Position numbers and translations under genes: made by a program
Shown: positions 45,398-54,909 of the stretch, piece after piece
Numbering within the stretch: position 1 is the first letter of the stretch
How the letters are laid out: each line of letters opens with the position of its first letter
The notes under the pieces: generated by a model
Databases searched by the model: none
Seen by the model: only the letters and a program-made list of their open reading frames with translations
Told to the model about the DNA's origin: nothing
Source: CAZPHU01 sp964419255
GTDB taxonomy: Bacteria > Fibrobacterota > Chitinivibrionia > Chitinivibrionales > CAYFVL01
Reading direction: 5' to 3'
Length of the DNA stretch: 64,000 nucleotides
Assembly: GCA_964419255.1 (NCBI GenBank)
Contig: CAYQOU010000011.1
Location: 9,362 to 73,361 of the forward strand

Positions 45398-45922
45398 ATG
45401 CGAAACAAACTACTTCCTTTGCTGGTCTTCATCATTCTGATGGAAGGCTGTTTTTATGTGACGAATAATCAGAAAGAGGTTCTCATCCAGAGTATTGATG
45501 TCAATCAGACTCTTAAGGTAGCAGAGCACGAGCTGAAGCAGGACAAATGGGGACGCGTTCTTACGCTTTGGGCTATTCGCGATCAACACTTTAGTCCCAA
45601 CCAGGCCGAATCTGTTGCAGAGCTCTACTTTTCATACATCGATTCCCTTCACCGCCAGTTCAATATCTGGCATTTGACCTGGGCCGTTGCAAATATACAC
45701 CGCAATGGAGATGAACAAGTAAAACAGCTGCTGGATTCGGCCTACCATGATGCCGTTCAGCGCGCCGATACTCTTCACCGAGTCGCCGACAGGCATGTCA
45801 ATGGTGACAAGGTGTATATGGGCGACTTCCACTTTCTGGGCCGGCGATATAAAAAAACTCATGTTGTCGCGCCAGGAAACAGTAAGTACCCTCAGTCGGC
45901 CGAAGAAGTCATAGACGATTGA
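45398..45922 (+). CDS. Lipoprotein of 174 residues, unassigned
   Basis: From the ATG at 45398 (GAGGAG directly upstream) the N-terminus MRNKLLPLLVFIILMEGCFY is a lipoprotein signal with lipobox LMEGC. The mature part is hydrophilic and helical (LKVAEHELKQDKWGRVLTLW), with a basic segment GRRYKKTHVV near the end. No family recognised. Confidence 0.65.
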   Translation: MRNKLLPLLVFIILMEGCFYVTNNQKEVLIQSIDVNQTLKVAEHELKQDKWGRVLTLWAIRDQHFSPNQAESVAELYFSYIDSLHRQFNIWHLTWAVANIHRNGDEQVKQLLDSAYHDAVQRADTLHRVADRHVNGDKVYMGDFHFLGRRYKKTHVVAPGNSKYPQSAEEVIDD

Positions 45923-46060
45923 TGTAAAACTGTTTTTGAACAATGCATATCAGACGACATCCCGAAAAAATTACTGTTTCTCACCCGAATCAAATTACCT
46001 TTATGGCAATTCCCTGAGTGAAATGGTAGTTTATAGAAACATCACAATCTGGGAGCCATA

Positions 46061-46864
46061 ATGACCGTTTATCTTTTGATAAGCATTCTCGCGGCGATAA
46101 TTCCATCTTTTGCCCTTCTGTACTATTTCTATAAGAATGACCGTCATCCGGAACCGATAAGGACACTTCTGACGACATTCGTCCTGGGTGTTATAAGTAC
46201 CGTCGGTGTCTTTGTGGTAGTCCGTCCCGCAGTGGATCTGGTTTATGCAGTCTCCAGCCCATACCTTCAGGGGCTTTTGCATGCCCTGGCTTTAGCCGCG
46301 GTCCCGGAAGAAACACTCAAAATGGTTGTTGTGATGGGCTACAGCATGAAGAGCGCCGCTTTTGATGAGCCTATGGATGGACTCGTATACGGCGTAACGG
46401 CTTCGCTGGGTTTTGCCACTCTGGAAAATATCCTCTATGTCTCTCAAGGTGGAATCTACACCGCATTTGTCCGTGCTTTTACGGCCGTTCCAACCCACGC
46501 CGCCCTGGGGGTTATCATGGGATATTTCCTGTCACGATTTCATTTCCGGCAGGAGAGGAAGGCTCTGGTTTACGCATGGCTTATCCCGGTAGCATTCCAT
46601 GCAGCCTACAATTTTCCGCTCATGACCGCACGTACCCTCTACATTATAAACGACCAGACATACGGAATCATTCAGATTCTTCTTATCGTTGCCGCGGCAG
46701 TCGTCATACGCCTTATTCTGGGCTATGCACTGAAGCTTTTCAGAGAGGTGAGGAGAAATCAAAACAGCACCGCTGATCGGGAGCAGATGGCAATGATTGC
46801 CGAAGGGTTACAGAAATCCTGGTTCGACAAAGAGGCCCCGGATTCGAAAGCAGATCCCGAGTAG
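46061..46864 (+). CDS. PrsW-family intramembrane metalloprotease
   Basis: 267 residues with about eight membrane spans. Motifs: AAVPEETLKMVVVMGY (EExxK), DEPMDGLVYGVTASLGFATL followed by ENILY (ExxxDGxxYGxxxGxGFAxxEN), and late PTHAALGVIMGYF with the conserved His, plus VAFHAAYNF. These glutamates and histidines are the proposed catalytic/metal residues. In Bacillus PrsW cuts an anti-sigma factor. The substrate here is unknown. GGGAG lies 6 nt before the ATG. Confidence 0.9.
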   Translation: MTVYLLISILAAIIPSFALLYYFYKNDRHPEPIRTLLTTFVLGVISTVGVFVVVRPAVDLVYAVSSPYLQGLLHALALAAVPEETLKMVVVMGYSMKSAAFDEPMDGLVYGVTASLGFATLENILYVSQGGIYTAFVRAFTAVPTHAALGVIMGYFLSRFHFRQERKALVYAWLIPVAFHAAYNFPLMTARTLYIINDQTYGIIQILLIVAAAVVIRLILGYALKLFREVRRNQNSTADREQMAMIAEGLQKSWFDKEAPDSKADPE

Positions 46865-47122
46865 ATTTTCCACGAACGCCTCTGCTCATCTTAATCGAAA
46901 ACCGGCCACAACAGTTTTGAATTGATCGATAGGATCTTCGAAATAGTGCCCTTTGGTGGTTGAAAACCAAAGCAGGCAGAAACAGGTTCATACATAAAAG
47001 CCTATAATCTTAACTGAGCGATTCTCCGGCGGCATTTTGTCCGAATGCAATCCAATGGCAAAACCTTTGCTGACAGTTCTTAAGGCCCTTATAACTGAAA
47101 AAGCATCGATAATGGAGGCAAA

Positions 47123-47485
47123 ATGTCTGAAATTGTTAAGCCTGTAGCGGAAATTTTTGCACTGATTGTCGAATCCATCGGTATCACTATCATCACCGCT
47201 TTTGCGGTATTCGGCATTGTATACGCTGTTATTAAGCTCCTTAAAAGAGAAAACGGTGAGAATACATTCCGCAATGTTCGTCAGCGACTCGGTCGCGGCA
47301 TTCTGCTTGGCCTGGAGTTTCTGGTTGCAGCCGATATCATACATACCGTGGCGGTAGAAATCTCCTTCAAAACACTGGGTGTGCTGGCGATAATAGTTCT
47401 GATCCGAACGTTTCTCAGCTTTACCATCGAAGTCGAAATCACGGGCATGTGGCCATGGCAGAGCAGGAAGAATTCACCCATTTAG
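47123..47485 (+). CDS. DUF1622-family membrane protein
   Basis: 120 residues with three membrane spans. The sequence LGRGILLGLEFLVAADIIHT followed by VLAIIVLIRTFLSFTIEVEI is the DUF1622 core. GGAGG lies 4 nt before the ATG. Function unknown; found in many bacteria as a single gene. Confidence 0.87.
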   Translation: MSEIVKPVAEIFALIVESIGITIITAFAVFGIVYAVIKLLKRENGENTFRNVRQRLGRGILLGLEFLVAADIIHTVAVEISFKTLGVLAIIVLIRTFLSFTIEVEITGMWPWQSRKNSPI

Positions 47486-47654
47486 GGGTTATACCGGCCT
47501 TATCCGGTCGTTTTTGTCCGCACTCTTACAATCGAGATGATGTATTTTTTTACGATCCGGTGCTCGAATGGACCGGATCATTTCGGCTTTATTATATCCG
47601 CTGATATCCGAAGCCGCACATGCAGATCTTACCTCTTTTCAGTTACGGGAGTGT

Positions 47655-48512
47655 ATGAACCAGACGTGGTGTTTATCAGTAGAACTATTCGGCCAACAGA
47701 GCGAACTTGCCGTTGGCCTCTGCATTCAACAGGGCATGATGGGGTGTGAGGAGCTGGAAAAAGGCGATCGCACACTGCTTAGATGTCACTTCGGTTCCCG
47801 AAAAGATGCACAGAATGCACTTGGGCTACTGCAGCAAAAGCTTTCAGTGTCTTCTTTCGATATATCTGCTGTGCAGCAGCAGGACTGGAATGCCAAATGG
47901 CGCGAATCGATGCAGCCCGCGCGACTCACCGACTCCGTATGGGTCTCTCCTGTCTGGCTCCCACCACCCAAACAAGATGATCATCTGTGGATAAAAATTG
48001 AGCCCAAGATGGCGTTTGGAACAGGCCACCACGAGACCACCAGACTTGCCGCACGTGCCATAACCGAACTTGACACTCTTTCAGGTGCACGTCTTATTGA
48101 CATAGGGACAGGGTCAGGGGTGCTCTGTTTTGTCGGCGGACTCGGGGGCGCGCAGCTATCGGTCGGGGTTGAAATTGATCCATGTTGTCTGGAAAATATT
48201 GCCGAAAACAAAGAAGCAAACGCTACGGGCGGCAAAACAGAATTTATTATCGGAACAGTCGATGCCCTGGCCTGCGAGCGAAATTTTGATATTGTAGTGA
48301 TGAATATGATACGAACGCACTCGGAGCCGCTTCTGGAACGGTGCTACCGGTTTCTCCGGCCAGGCGGGCAGCTGATCTGGTCGGGAATATTGACGGAGGA
48401 AAGTGAAGAGGTTATAGCATCGGCAAACCAACACCGATTTACTCTACACCACCAGAGCAGTGAAAACGAATGGTGGTGCGGTGTTTTCAGTCCGCTCACC
48501 AGCTCGATGTAA
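47655..48512 (+). CDS. prmA: Ribosomal protein L11 methyltransferase
   Basis: Methylates lysines of ribosomal protein L11 using SAM. From the ATG at 47655 it has 285 residues, close to the usual 290; an upstream in-frame ATG at 47568 would add 29 atypical residues and has no ribosome site. The SAM fold is clear: IEPKMAFGTGHHETTRLAAR, LIDIGTGSGVLCFVG and VEIDPCCLENIAENKEAN. The usual catalytic-region NILA-type motif is VMNMIRTHS here, which departs from the standard NPPY/NILA pattern. The N-terminal L11-binding part is present. Confidence 0.87.
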   Translation: MNQTWCLSVELFGQQSELAVGLCIQQGMMGCEELEKGDRTLLRCHFGSRKDAQNALGLLQQKLSVSSFDISAVQQQDWNAKWRESMQPARLTDSVWVSPVWLPPPKQDDHLWIKIEPKMAFGTGHHETTRLAARAITELDTLSGARLIDIGTGSGVLCFVGGLGGAQLSVGVEIDPCCLENIAENKEANATGGKTEFIIGTVDALACERNFDIVVMNMIRTHSEPLLERCYRFLRPGGQLIWSGILTEESEEVIASANQHRFTLHHQSSENEWWCGVFSPLTSSM

Positions 48513-48734
48513 ACACACATTAACAAAAGTGGCATAACTCCGGATGCACGCCTGCTTCCTGTCAGAACCATCGTTATGAACGATATGTTTATCCCCTCGA
48601 AATGAGCGATTCTGAGGGTAGAAGGGTTGAAGCCCCAATACCCCAAGGACTCGCGCGAACGTCGTGAGAGAAACGCTCAGTTTAAATTTTTAGTATGATT
48701 GTGATTCGTTGCGTTTTGGGGGCAGTCCCATCCT

Positions 48735-49526
48735 CTACCAGACCGTATGCATGCTGCCGCCATCGACGATCAGACTGGCACCGGTGATATAGCTTGCGGC
48801 ATCGCTAAGCAGAAATGCAGCAGCTCTGCCGAATTCCTCGATGGTCCCATAGCGTTTGGCTGGTATCGACCGTTCCACCATGTATCGCTGTTCGGCATAT
48901 CCGATATCTTTCTGAGCGGCGACCGAAAGGTCAAGCTGCTTGACCCGTTCGGTATCAAACCGACCCGGCATAAGGTTGTTGATTCTTATCCCTTCGGCGG
49001 CCAGTTTGCCGGACAACGTCTTTACCAGGCTTGTCACTCCGGAACGAAAGACATTCGATAACAGAAGATAGTCGAGCGGTTCCTTGACTGTGGAGGAGGT
49101 TATTGTCAAAATCGAGCCGCTCTTTTTATCACGCATGAGAGGAAGAACCTCTCTGATAAACCGGACTGTGCTCATAAGCGTCAGGTGAAATCCCCTTTCC
49201 CATTCCGTATCATCTATTTCATCGAACGTTCCGGGAGGTGGTCCTCCGGCATTTGCAACGGCCATATCGATGGTTCCGTATTGTTGAGCAACCTGGCCGA
49301 TGCAGCTCTGGATGGATTGGTTGTCAGCCATCTCAAGCCGGTATCCCGAGACCTCCGCACCCGTTTGGTTGCGCAATGACTCGACGGCCTCATCGATATT
49401 GCTCTGCGAACGACTGGCCACGGCAACCCGGGCGCCTTCGGCGGCCAGCTCCCTGGCGATTCCGAAGCCCAGTCCTTTTGTGCCGGCGGCTATAAGTGCT
49501 ACTTTGCCTTTCACATTCAGTTCCAT
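48735..49526 (-). CDS. Short-chain dehydrogenase/reductase-like protein with altered active site
   Basis: 263 residues with the SDR Rossmann fold: VALIAAGTKGLGFGIARELA (9-28), AVASRSQSNIDEA, and VANAGGPPPGTFD (NAG motif). The end GASLIVDGGSMHTVW is typical of FabG-like proteins. The canonical Tyr-x-x-x-Lys is missing: after ITSSTVKEP the aligned stretch is LLLSNVFRSG, giving Ser and Arg in place of Tyr and Lys. A subfamily with this change exists in many bacteria. The reaction is unknown. AAAGGT lies 5-6 nt before the ATG. Confidence 0.88.
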   Translation of the reverse strand: MELNVKGKVALIAAGTKGLGFGIARELAAEGARVAVASRSQSNIDEAVESLRNQTGAEVSGYRLEMADNQSIQSCIGQVAQQYGTIDMAVANAGGPPPGTFDEIDDTEWERGFHLTLMSTVRFIREVLPLMRDKKSGSILTITSSTVKEPLDYLLLSNVFRSGVTSLVKTLSGKLAAEGIRINNLMPGRFDTERVKQLDLSVAAQKDIGYAEQRYMVERSIPAKRYGTIEEFGRAAAFLLSDAASYITGASLIVDGGSMHTVW

Positions 49527-49947
49527 GAGTCACCTTTCGTGCTAATCGGATTTGTTCGTCTGTTGATATGGTATTATATAAGCCTTTTTTTGCCGATGCA
49601 AGCAACAGTCTCACCATAAACAAAATAACTAAATCCATAAGAGCCGAATTCAAATAAGACAGCCAATAACGGGCCATAAATTAAATTATTCGGCAGGATA
49701 GCTGTAATTATAACGGTTTATCACTCCGGGATGACACATACACAATCTGTAACCTGAATTGATTGTGTCTGAGCGGATGAGTCGCCCCAACCCGTGAAAA
49801 CTGAGTTTTGGGGCAATCGTGCAATCCGCGGAATACACTCCGGGTTGTTTCAAGGTTTTCCTGTGCCATTGTCCCTAAATAAGTTGAAAAATTACCGTGA
49901 GAGATCCTTCAATACAGCTCTAAACTATTTTCAATCGCTGGTATCGT
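49527..49947. other. Intergenic stretch between divergent genes, with hairpins
   Basis: Contains the promoters of the SDR-like gene and of the RNA methyltransferase gene, and the two hairpins listed at 49740-49829. No coding frame stands out. Confidence 0.5.
49740..49829. repeat. Two adjacent hairpins, one sharing 14 nt with the element at 33.2 kb
   Basis: First hairpin: ACACAATC (49740-49747) and GATTGTGT (49761-49768), perfect 8-bp arms. Second: outer arms GCGGAT/ATCCGC (49773-49778, 49824-49829), inner arms GCCCCAA/TTGGGGC (49784-49790, 49808-49814). The 14-mer AGCGGATGAGTCGC at 49772-49785 also occurs, inverted, at 33224-33237. Confidence 0.7.
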
Positions 49948-51126
49948 ATGGAAAAAAAATATGCAGCTCCTGTTACTATAGAAAAACTTGTCTTCGGTGG
50001 CTATGGTCTGGCTCATACCGATAGCGGTGTGATATTTGTAGAGCAATCGGCACCCGGAGACAGGGTTACTGTGGAGGGCTGCGGTAAACGCGGCGGCGTC
50101 CCGGTCGGCAAAATCACCTCTTTTGTCCAACAATCTGCCCTTAGACGAAAGGCTCCCTGCCGATATGCGGGACTTTGCGGAGGCTGCGACTGGCAGCATC
50201 TTCATTACCCTGCGCAGGTAGAAGCCAAGCGGATGATCTATGAAGAATGCCTCAAAAGAATCGGGCGAATCGAAACGATTCCCGAGCTGGAAGTTTACCA
50301 ATCCCCCGAGTTTGGTTATCGCAGTCGTGTGCAACTCAAGGTGGACAGAGAACACTCGGCGCTGGGTTTTTTCAGACGACAATCCAATGATGTTGTAGCT
50401 ATCAGGCAGTGTCCGCTTCTGTCCGGCGGGCTACACAGCCTTCTTCAAAACCCATCAGACATATTGGAAAAGTTGCCCGCTGATTGCCACCAGATAAAGG
50501 CAATCGAAGGGGATAACGCAAGGGTAGCGTCATATCCGGTACTCGATAATCTGACCTGTCCGCAAACATCCCGAGCGATTTCGGGTATCACCTTCACACT
50601 CGACGGGGACGGCTTCTTTCAGAGTAACCGGTTCCTTTTAGAAAAGCTTGGTAACTGGGTAAGAAAGGCTGGAAAAGGCACATTTTTTATCGATATGTAT
50701 GGGGGTACGGGTTTCTTTGCGTCACATGCCGCGCACCAGTTTGAATCGGGAGTTTTAGTCGAAAACATCACGGCTTTGAGTCGAAAGGCTGAGCAGACAT
50801 TCTCACGAAATGGTTTCTCACATATAAAGACAGAGACTCTGTCGGCGGAGACATTCTTCAAAAAACGGCACTATAGCGCATACAGAAACCCCGACTGCTT
50901 GATTGTGGATCCCCCACGCCCCGGGCTCACCCGGGTGGTCAGAGAAGGCATTCGGGATCTGGCACCCCGAAAGATTCTCTACATCTCCTGCAATCCATCC
51001 ACTCAGGCCAGGGATATGGGATTTTTCCTCAATAAATGCGGGTATCACCTGGAGAACCTGGCGCTGTTCGACCTCTATCCACAGACTCACCACATCGAAA
51101 CGGCCGCTCTACTCAAGCTTGCGTGA
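49948..51126 (+). CDS. RNA (uracil-5-)-methyltransferase of the RumA/RlmD/TrmA family
   Basis: SAM-dependent methyltransferase for a uridine in rRNA or tRNA. 392 residues. Residues 6-60 form a TRAM RNA-binding domain (VTIEKLVFGGYGLAHTDSGV). A 4Fe-4S cluster site is C-x5-C-x2-C in CRYAGLCGGCDWQHL, with another Cys in IRQCPLL. The catalytic region has IDMYGGTGFFASHAA, VDPPRPGL and the nucleophile cysteine in YISCNPSTQARD. The cluster points to RumA-type rather than TrmA. Exact target unknown. Confidence 0.92.
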   Translation: MEKKYAAPVTIEKLVFGGYGLAHTDSGVIFVEQSAPGDRVTVEGCGKRGGVPVGKITSFVQQSALRRKAPCRYAGLCGGCDWQHLHYPAQVEAKRMIYEECLKRIGRIETIPELEVYQSPEFGYRSRVQLKVDREHSALGFFRRQSNDVVAIRQCPLLSGGLHSLLQNPSDILEKLPADCHQIKAIEGDNARVASYPVLDNLTCPQTSRAISGITFTLDGDGFFQSNRFLLEKLGNWVRKAGKGTFFIDMYGGTGFFASHAAHQFESGVLVENITALSRKAEQTFSRNGFSHIKTETLSAETFFKKRHYSAYRNPDCLIVDPPRPGLTRVVREGIRDLAPRKILYISCNPSTQARDMGFFLNKCGYHLENLALFDLYPQTHHIETAALLKLA

Positions 51127-51204
51127 ATTAAACCGGACTGATTTTCTTTCCTTTAGCCGCTGTCTCACCCTAATCGGGAAAATGAGTACAGGCGCAGGCA
51201 AAGC

Positions 51205-51222
51205 AAAAAAGGGCCCAGGCCC
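51205..51222 (-). terminator. Terminator of the GerW/beta-helix unit
   Basis: Short GC-only stem GGGCC/GGCCC on the minus strand followed by six T, directly after the beta-helix stop at 51228. Confidence 0.7.
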
Positions 51223-51227
51223 CCTTC

Positions 51228-52655
51228 TCAGTCCTCATAACTCTCCCCATTCTCTTCATCCTCGGGACCAAACAGCGATCGCTTCACAACCTCCTCACGG
51301 TTTACATCCGTGATCAACCGTTCCACTTCGGTCAGCTCCTCCTCCGTGAGCAACTCCGGATTACCTTCTCCGGGACTGACATCCAGGACCCTGTCGGTAT
51401 CTGCCGCGGTGATCCATCCGTGAGCACCGTAGCCTGACTGAGTACCAAAATCCCGCCCCCCGGCATTGGTGAAAGTTATCTCCTTGAAGGCGCACCCTTG
51501 CTTTGCCTCACACTGGCCCCCCACGAGGTTATCCTGGATGACCGCAACCGTCTTCTTCTTATTCTGCTCCGGCTCTTCGGCAAACACATACGGACTGCCC
51601 TGACCGAAAATCAGATTCTTGCGGATTACACACGAACTCGGCGAATCCATGAGCACCCCGGTTACCGATACATCACCGCAGGCTCGTTTTGTATACTGGA
51701 TAAGACTGTTCTGCTCGATTATTATGGTGCTTTGGGGCACATCTGACTCCTCGGCAATGCCATTTACGTGCACCGCCTGCTTTATGCTGTCGACAATACA
51801 GTTGTTTTGCAGAATATGTCCTGCACTGAGCACCTGTATACCTGTCGAACAGCGCTCCAGGCGATTTTCCTCCACGCTGCTTGCCGTACCCGTGGCAATC
51901 CAGATTCCGCGATTACCGCAATCCACGATGGTATTTCCCCTGACCTCCGTATCGCCGCAGTTGATTTTAATGCCATCCAGGGCACAATTACGCAAGACAT
52001 TATTCTCCACCACATGACCGAAATGATCCAGCCCGTTGCCGCGGGTTCCCACCATGATACCACAATCATAATTTTGAATTCCATTGTATCGTATCACATG
52101 ATCCAGTATCAGGCCATCCTCCTGATCCGCATCTCCTTCCGCGATCATGATTCCCACCGCAATGGGCTCGGCAGACGGACTCATGGTTGATTCGGATTGC
52201 ATAAACGAACAGTGTTCGATAACGTTACACCTCCCACCGGCACCACCGATGAAAATGGTTGCAGACGCCTTGTCAAGACTGCCACAATCACTAAACCTGA
52301 GAGACTGAAAGCTGTTGCGGGTACAGGCTCCCATGACCGCTATTGCACTGGATGGCGAATTTTTGAATATCAAGCCCGAAACGATAAGGTCGGATGTATC
52401 ATAGAAATACCAACACCCTTTTGAAATCTCCACCGTCGCGTTTTGCTGTGCGGTGATCCGAATCGGCTTGTCGATCGTTCCTGAGCACTGAATAGTCTTA
52501 TCCCCACTATACACACCATGCTTCAAGATGATCGTGTTTCCCGGCTGCACCCTCTCCAGCGCCTGGCCCAGAGAGTATGGCTCATCAAATGTTCCGATTC
52601 CCCGGGTGACCTCGGGTGAAACCCATAATTTTTTATGATCATTGCTGGTTTTCAT
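51228..52655 (-). CDS. Right-handed parallel beta-helix protein
   Basis: 475 residues. The N-terminus resembles the DUF1565/pectate-lyase-like start GTFDEPYSLGQALERVQPGN with a TIILKHGVYSG strand. Turns repeat about every 22-25 residues, with Asn/Cys ladders such as NVLRNCALDGIKINCGD, TEVRGNTIVDCGNRGIWIAT and VEENRLERCSTGIQVLSAGH. No signal peptide, so apparently cytosolic, which is odd for such folds. The C-terminal 60 residues are acidic (GPEDEENGESYED). It starts 6 nt after the gerW-like gene. Enzymatic activity cannot be told. Confidence 0.85.
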   Translation of the reverse strand: MKTSNDHKKLWVSPEVTRGIGTFDEPYSLGQALERVQPGNTIILKHGVYSGDKTIQCSGTIDKPIRITAQQNATVEISKGCWYFYDTSDLIVSGLIFKNSPSSAIAVMGACTRNSFQSLRFSDCGSLDKASATIFIGGAGGRCNVIEHCSFMQSESTMSPSAEPIAVGIMIAEGDADQEDGLILDHVIRYNGIQNYDCGIMVGTRGNGLDHFGHVVENNVLRNCALDGIKINCGDTEVRGNTIVDCGNRGIWIATGTASSVEENRLERCSTGIQVLSAGHILQNNCIVDSIKQAVHVNGIAEESDVPQSTIIIEQNSLIQYTKRACGDVSVTGVLMDSPSSCVIRKNLIFGQGSPYVFAEEPEQNKKKTVAVIQDNLVGGQCEAKQGCAFKEITFTNAGGRDFGTQSGYGAHGWITAADTDRVLDVSPGEGNPELLTEEELTEVERLITDVNREEVVKRSLFGPEDEENGESYED

Positions 52656-52661
52656 CTATTT

Positions 52662-53063
52662 CTATTCCTCTCCGCTTACAGCCCGATCTGCCTGGCTGTC
52701 CTTTTCCTTTGTGGATCCACGTTCCTTCTTATTTACGAAGGAAGCGACCTTTTTGATGAGATCGGGTGCCAAAGAAAGTATTTTCTGGAGCCCCGGATCC
52801 GTTATCTCCACCGGCTGCACCGTCACCTTACCATTAGCGATACAGATGAAAGCCACCGGCGTTACGTTTATTCCTCCTCCGGTCCCCGCACCGGTGGATG
52901 ATTCATTTTTCCCGGCTCCACCGGCCGCAAACCCGATGGAAACCTTTGACACCGGCACCAGGGTTACATCACCCGCGACGATCGGCTCCCCGATCACCGT
53001 CTCGGTTTTGGCTATGTACTGTATCTTATCTAATGCGGTCTTGATTACCTCAGAAAGAGACAT
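52662..53063 (-). CDS. gerW: GerW/YtfJ-family protein
   Basis: 133 residues. The family core is VIGEPIVAGDVTLVPVSKVS followed by IGFAAGGAG, a Gly-rich segment, and GGGINVTPVAFICIANGKVT. In Bacillus the homologue affects spore cortex germination, but the family occurs in many non-sporulating bacteria. The end is charged and variable (KKERGSTKEKDSQAD). GAGG lies 6 nt before the ATG. It forms a two-gene unit with the beta-helix protein. Confidence 0.88.
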   Translation of the reverse strand: MSLSEVIKTALDKIQYIAKTETVIGEPIVAGDVTLVPVSKVSIGFAAGGAGKNESSTGAGTGGGINVTPVAFICIANGKVTVQPVEITDPGLQKILSLAPDLIKKVASFVNKKERGSTKEKDSQADRAVSGEE

Positions 53064-53208
53064 AATGTTTCCTCAATGGACGAAAAAAAAAATGAAAGGC
53101 CTGGATGGACACTTATCTATATTACCAAAGTTCATGGTTGAAGTAAATGCCTCTTGAGAAAATATATGTCTCTTATCACTTGTATCAAATCACCCCGGAA
53201 ACTTGACC

Positions 53209-54909
53209 ATGCATTTTTTTCGATTGATCCTCATTTTTCGATGTGGCGTTTTGCTGATTCTACTCATAAGCGCAGAGATTTTCTCGCATGTGGTGCTCAC
53301 TGAGCTGCTGCACGACCCCGTGGGGGGCGAAACAAAGTGTCCCGGCGGGGCATGCCTTGAATTCATCGAATTTACCAATATTGGCTGCACACCCGTTTCT
53401 TTGCGACATCTCCTTATCACCGATGGGTCCACGACCGACTCAATCATCTGCTGGCCACAGCCGCTTGCCGATCATCCCGATGCCGTCTATGCGTTGGATT
53501 CGCTTCTCTGCGGCCAATCCCTGCTGATTCTCGATCCCGACTATCTCTCAGCCCCCGCCTCATCCCGTCTTCCAATAAATGGCCGACCGATCATATGTAC
53601 CGTTAACCACACCTCGCTACTGGGGGGACTCACCAAAAATCGTGCGGTTTTTCTGTACCGGGGAACCAGAAACCACATACGCGACTCCCTCTATGCACTG
53701 ATCGACACCAGTCAGGAAATCTCCCTGCATCAACAGTTCAGCTACCAAAACGTTTTGAATGTGCCGGAAGGCTGGAGTCGTAAGCCCCAAAACGTGCTTT
53801 TTCAGACCACCGCCTGGCGCAGCTCCGGGCGGCTCACTCCGGGGTACATACAGACTCATGAGCAGCGATGGATCGTTGAGTACCGGCTCTATAAAAGTCA
53901 AGACCAAATGGTTTTATGCAGTATCGCGGTATTCGATACGATGTATTCTCAGGAAAGCCGCCCATCCTGGTCACTTGCGGACATGGATGGGCGGACAATT
54001 TCATCACCGCAATATATCGACAGCTGTCTTTTTTATACGTCAACAACCATCCCCCTGGACACCTCGACCGTTCAGATTCGCATCGATTGTGAAGCTCAAC
54101 GCTTCACCACCGCAATCGATCTGTCAGGCTTTATAATTCCCACATATTCTCTTTGCTTCAGCGAACTTTCTCCCCGCATAAACTCATTTACCGAGTGGAT
54201 CGAAGTGACCAACGAGTCATCGGCTCCGATAGACCTTGCCACCTTTACCATACATACATCGGAGGATTCTTTCCGCATCTCCCCTGAGTATACATGCATC
54301 GATCCTGCCGGATTTTTCATACTCGCGGAAGATGCATCGATTTTTTCAGACCGCTATCCGCTCATAACCAACGTCATAGAACCTGAAAGATGGGAGAAAC
54401 TGAATGATTATTCCGACACCCTGTACTTGAAACACATCAGCGGACGGGTAAGCGACAGTATCATTTACGACAAGAACTGGTTTACTCAATGGGATGGTGG
54501 TTCGCTTCAGAGAGTAAATACGAAAAGGCCGGCAACAGACAGCACCAACTGGATAGTTTCCGACGATATCTCCCCGGGAGTTCCCAATAAGAATCCGCGG
54601 TGGCGCGATGTGAGAGGCCCGTCGCTGGATATCGGTCCGAGTCCCTTTACCCCTGACGGTGATGGGCGGGACGATAAGCTGCTTATTACCGCCTGCTTAC
54701 CCGCGGGCAAATCGGCGGATCTGTCAATTTACAGTTTCGATGGCGTCTTACGGTATGAGAAAAGAAATTTCAGCGGACAGCGTTTACTTTGGGACGGCAA
54801 CGATCGTTACGGTAAAGCGGCACCCGCGGGGCCTTTCTTCGTTGTCATGAAAGTCACCGGTGGCAGTCAATCCGAAACGTTGATTAAAAAAGGTATTCTC
54901 TGGCGATGA
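53209..54909 (+). CDS. Secreted lamin-tail-domain protein with FlgD-like C-terminal domain
   Basis: 566 residues from the ATG at 53209 (GGAA 9 nt upstream; an in-frame TTG at 53203 is less likely). Signal peptide up to about residue 24. Lamin-tail domains: HVVLTELLHDPVGG with CLEFIEFTNIGCTPVSL (about 25-130), and a second, YSLCFSELSPRINSFTEWIE then VTNESSAPIDLATFTI (about 305-430). The end is a FlgD-Ig/gliding-type module: FTPDGDGRDDKLLI, DLSIYSFDGVL, LLWDGNDRYGKAAPAGPFFV. Such tails mark large secreted surface proteins in FCB bacteria. It overlaps the next gene by 4 nt. Confidence 0.85.
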   Translation: MHFFRLILIFRCGVLLILLISAEIFSHVVLTELLHDPVGGETKCPGGACLEFIEFTNIGCTPVSLRHLLITDGSTTDSIICWPQPLADHPDAVYALDSLLCGQSLLILDPDYLSAPASSRLPINGRPIICTVNHTSLLGGLTKNRAVFLYRGTRNHIRDSLYALIDTSQEISLHQQFSYQNVLNVPEGWSRKPQNVLFQTTAWRSSGRLTPGYIQTHEQRWIVEYRLYKSQDQMVLCSIAVFDTMYSQESRPSWSLADMDGRTISSPQYIDSCLFYTSTTIPLDTSTVQIRIDCEAQRFTTAIDLSGFIIPTYSLCFSELSPRINSFTEWIEVTNESSAPIDLATFTIHTSEDSFRISPEYTCIDPAGFFILAEDASIFSDRYPLITNVIEPERWEKLNDYSDTLYLKHISGRVSDSIIYDKNWFTQWDGGSLQRVNTKRPATDSTNWIVSDDISPGVPNKNPRWRDVRGPSLDIGPSPFTPDGDGRDDKLLITACLPAGKSADLSIYSFDGVLRYEKRNFSGQRLLWDGNDRYGKAAPAGPFFVVMKVTGGSQSETLIKKGILWR

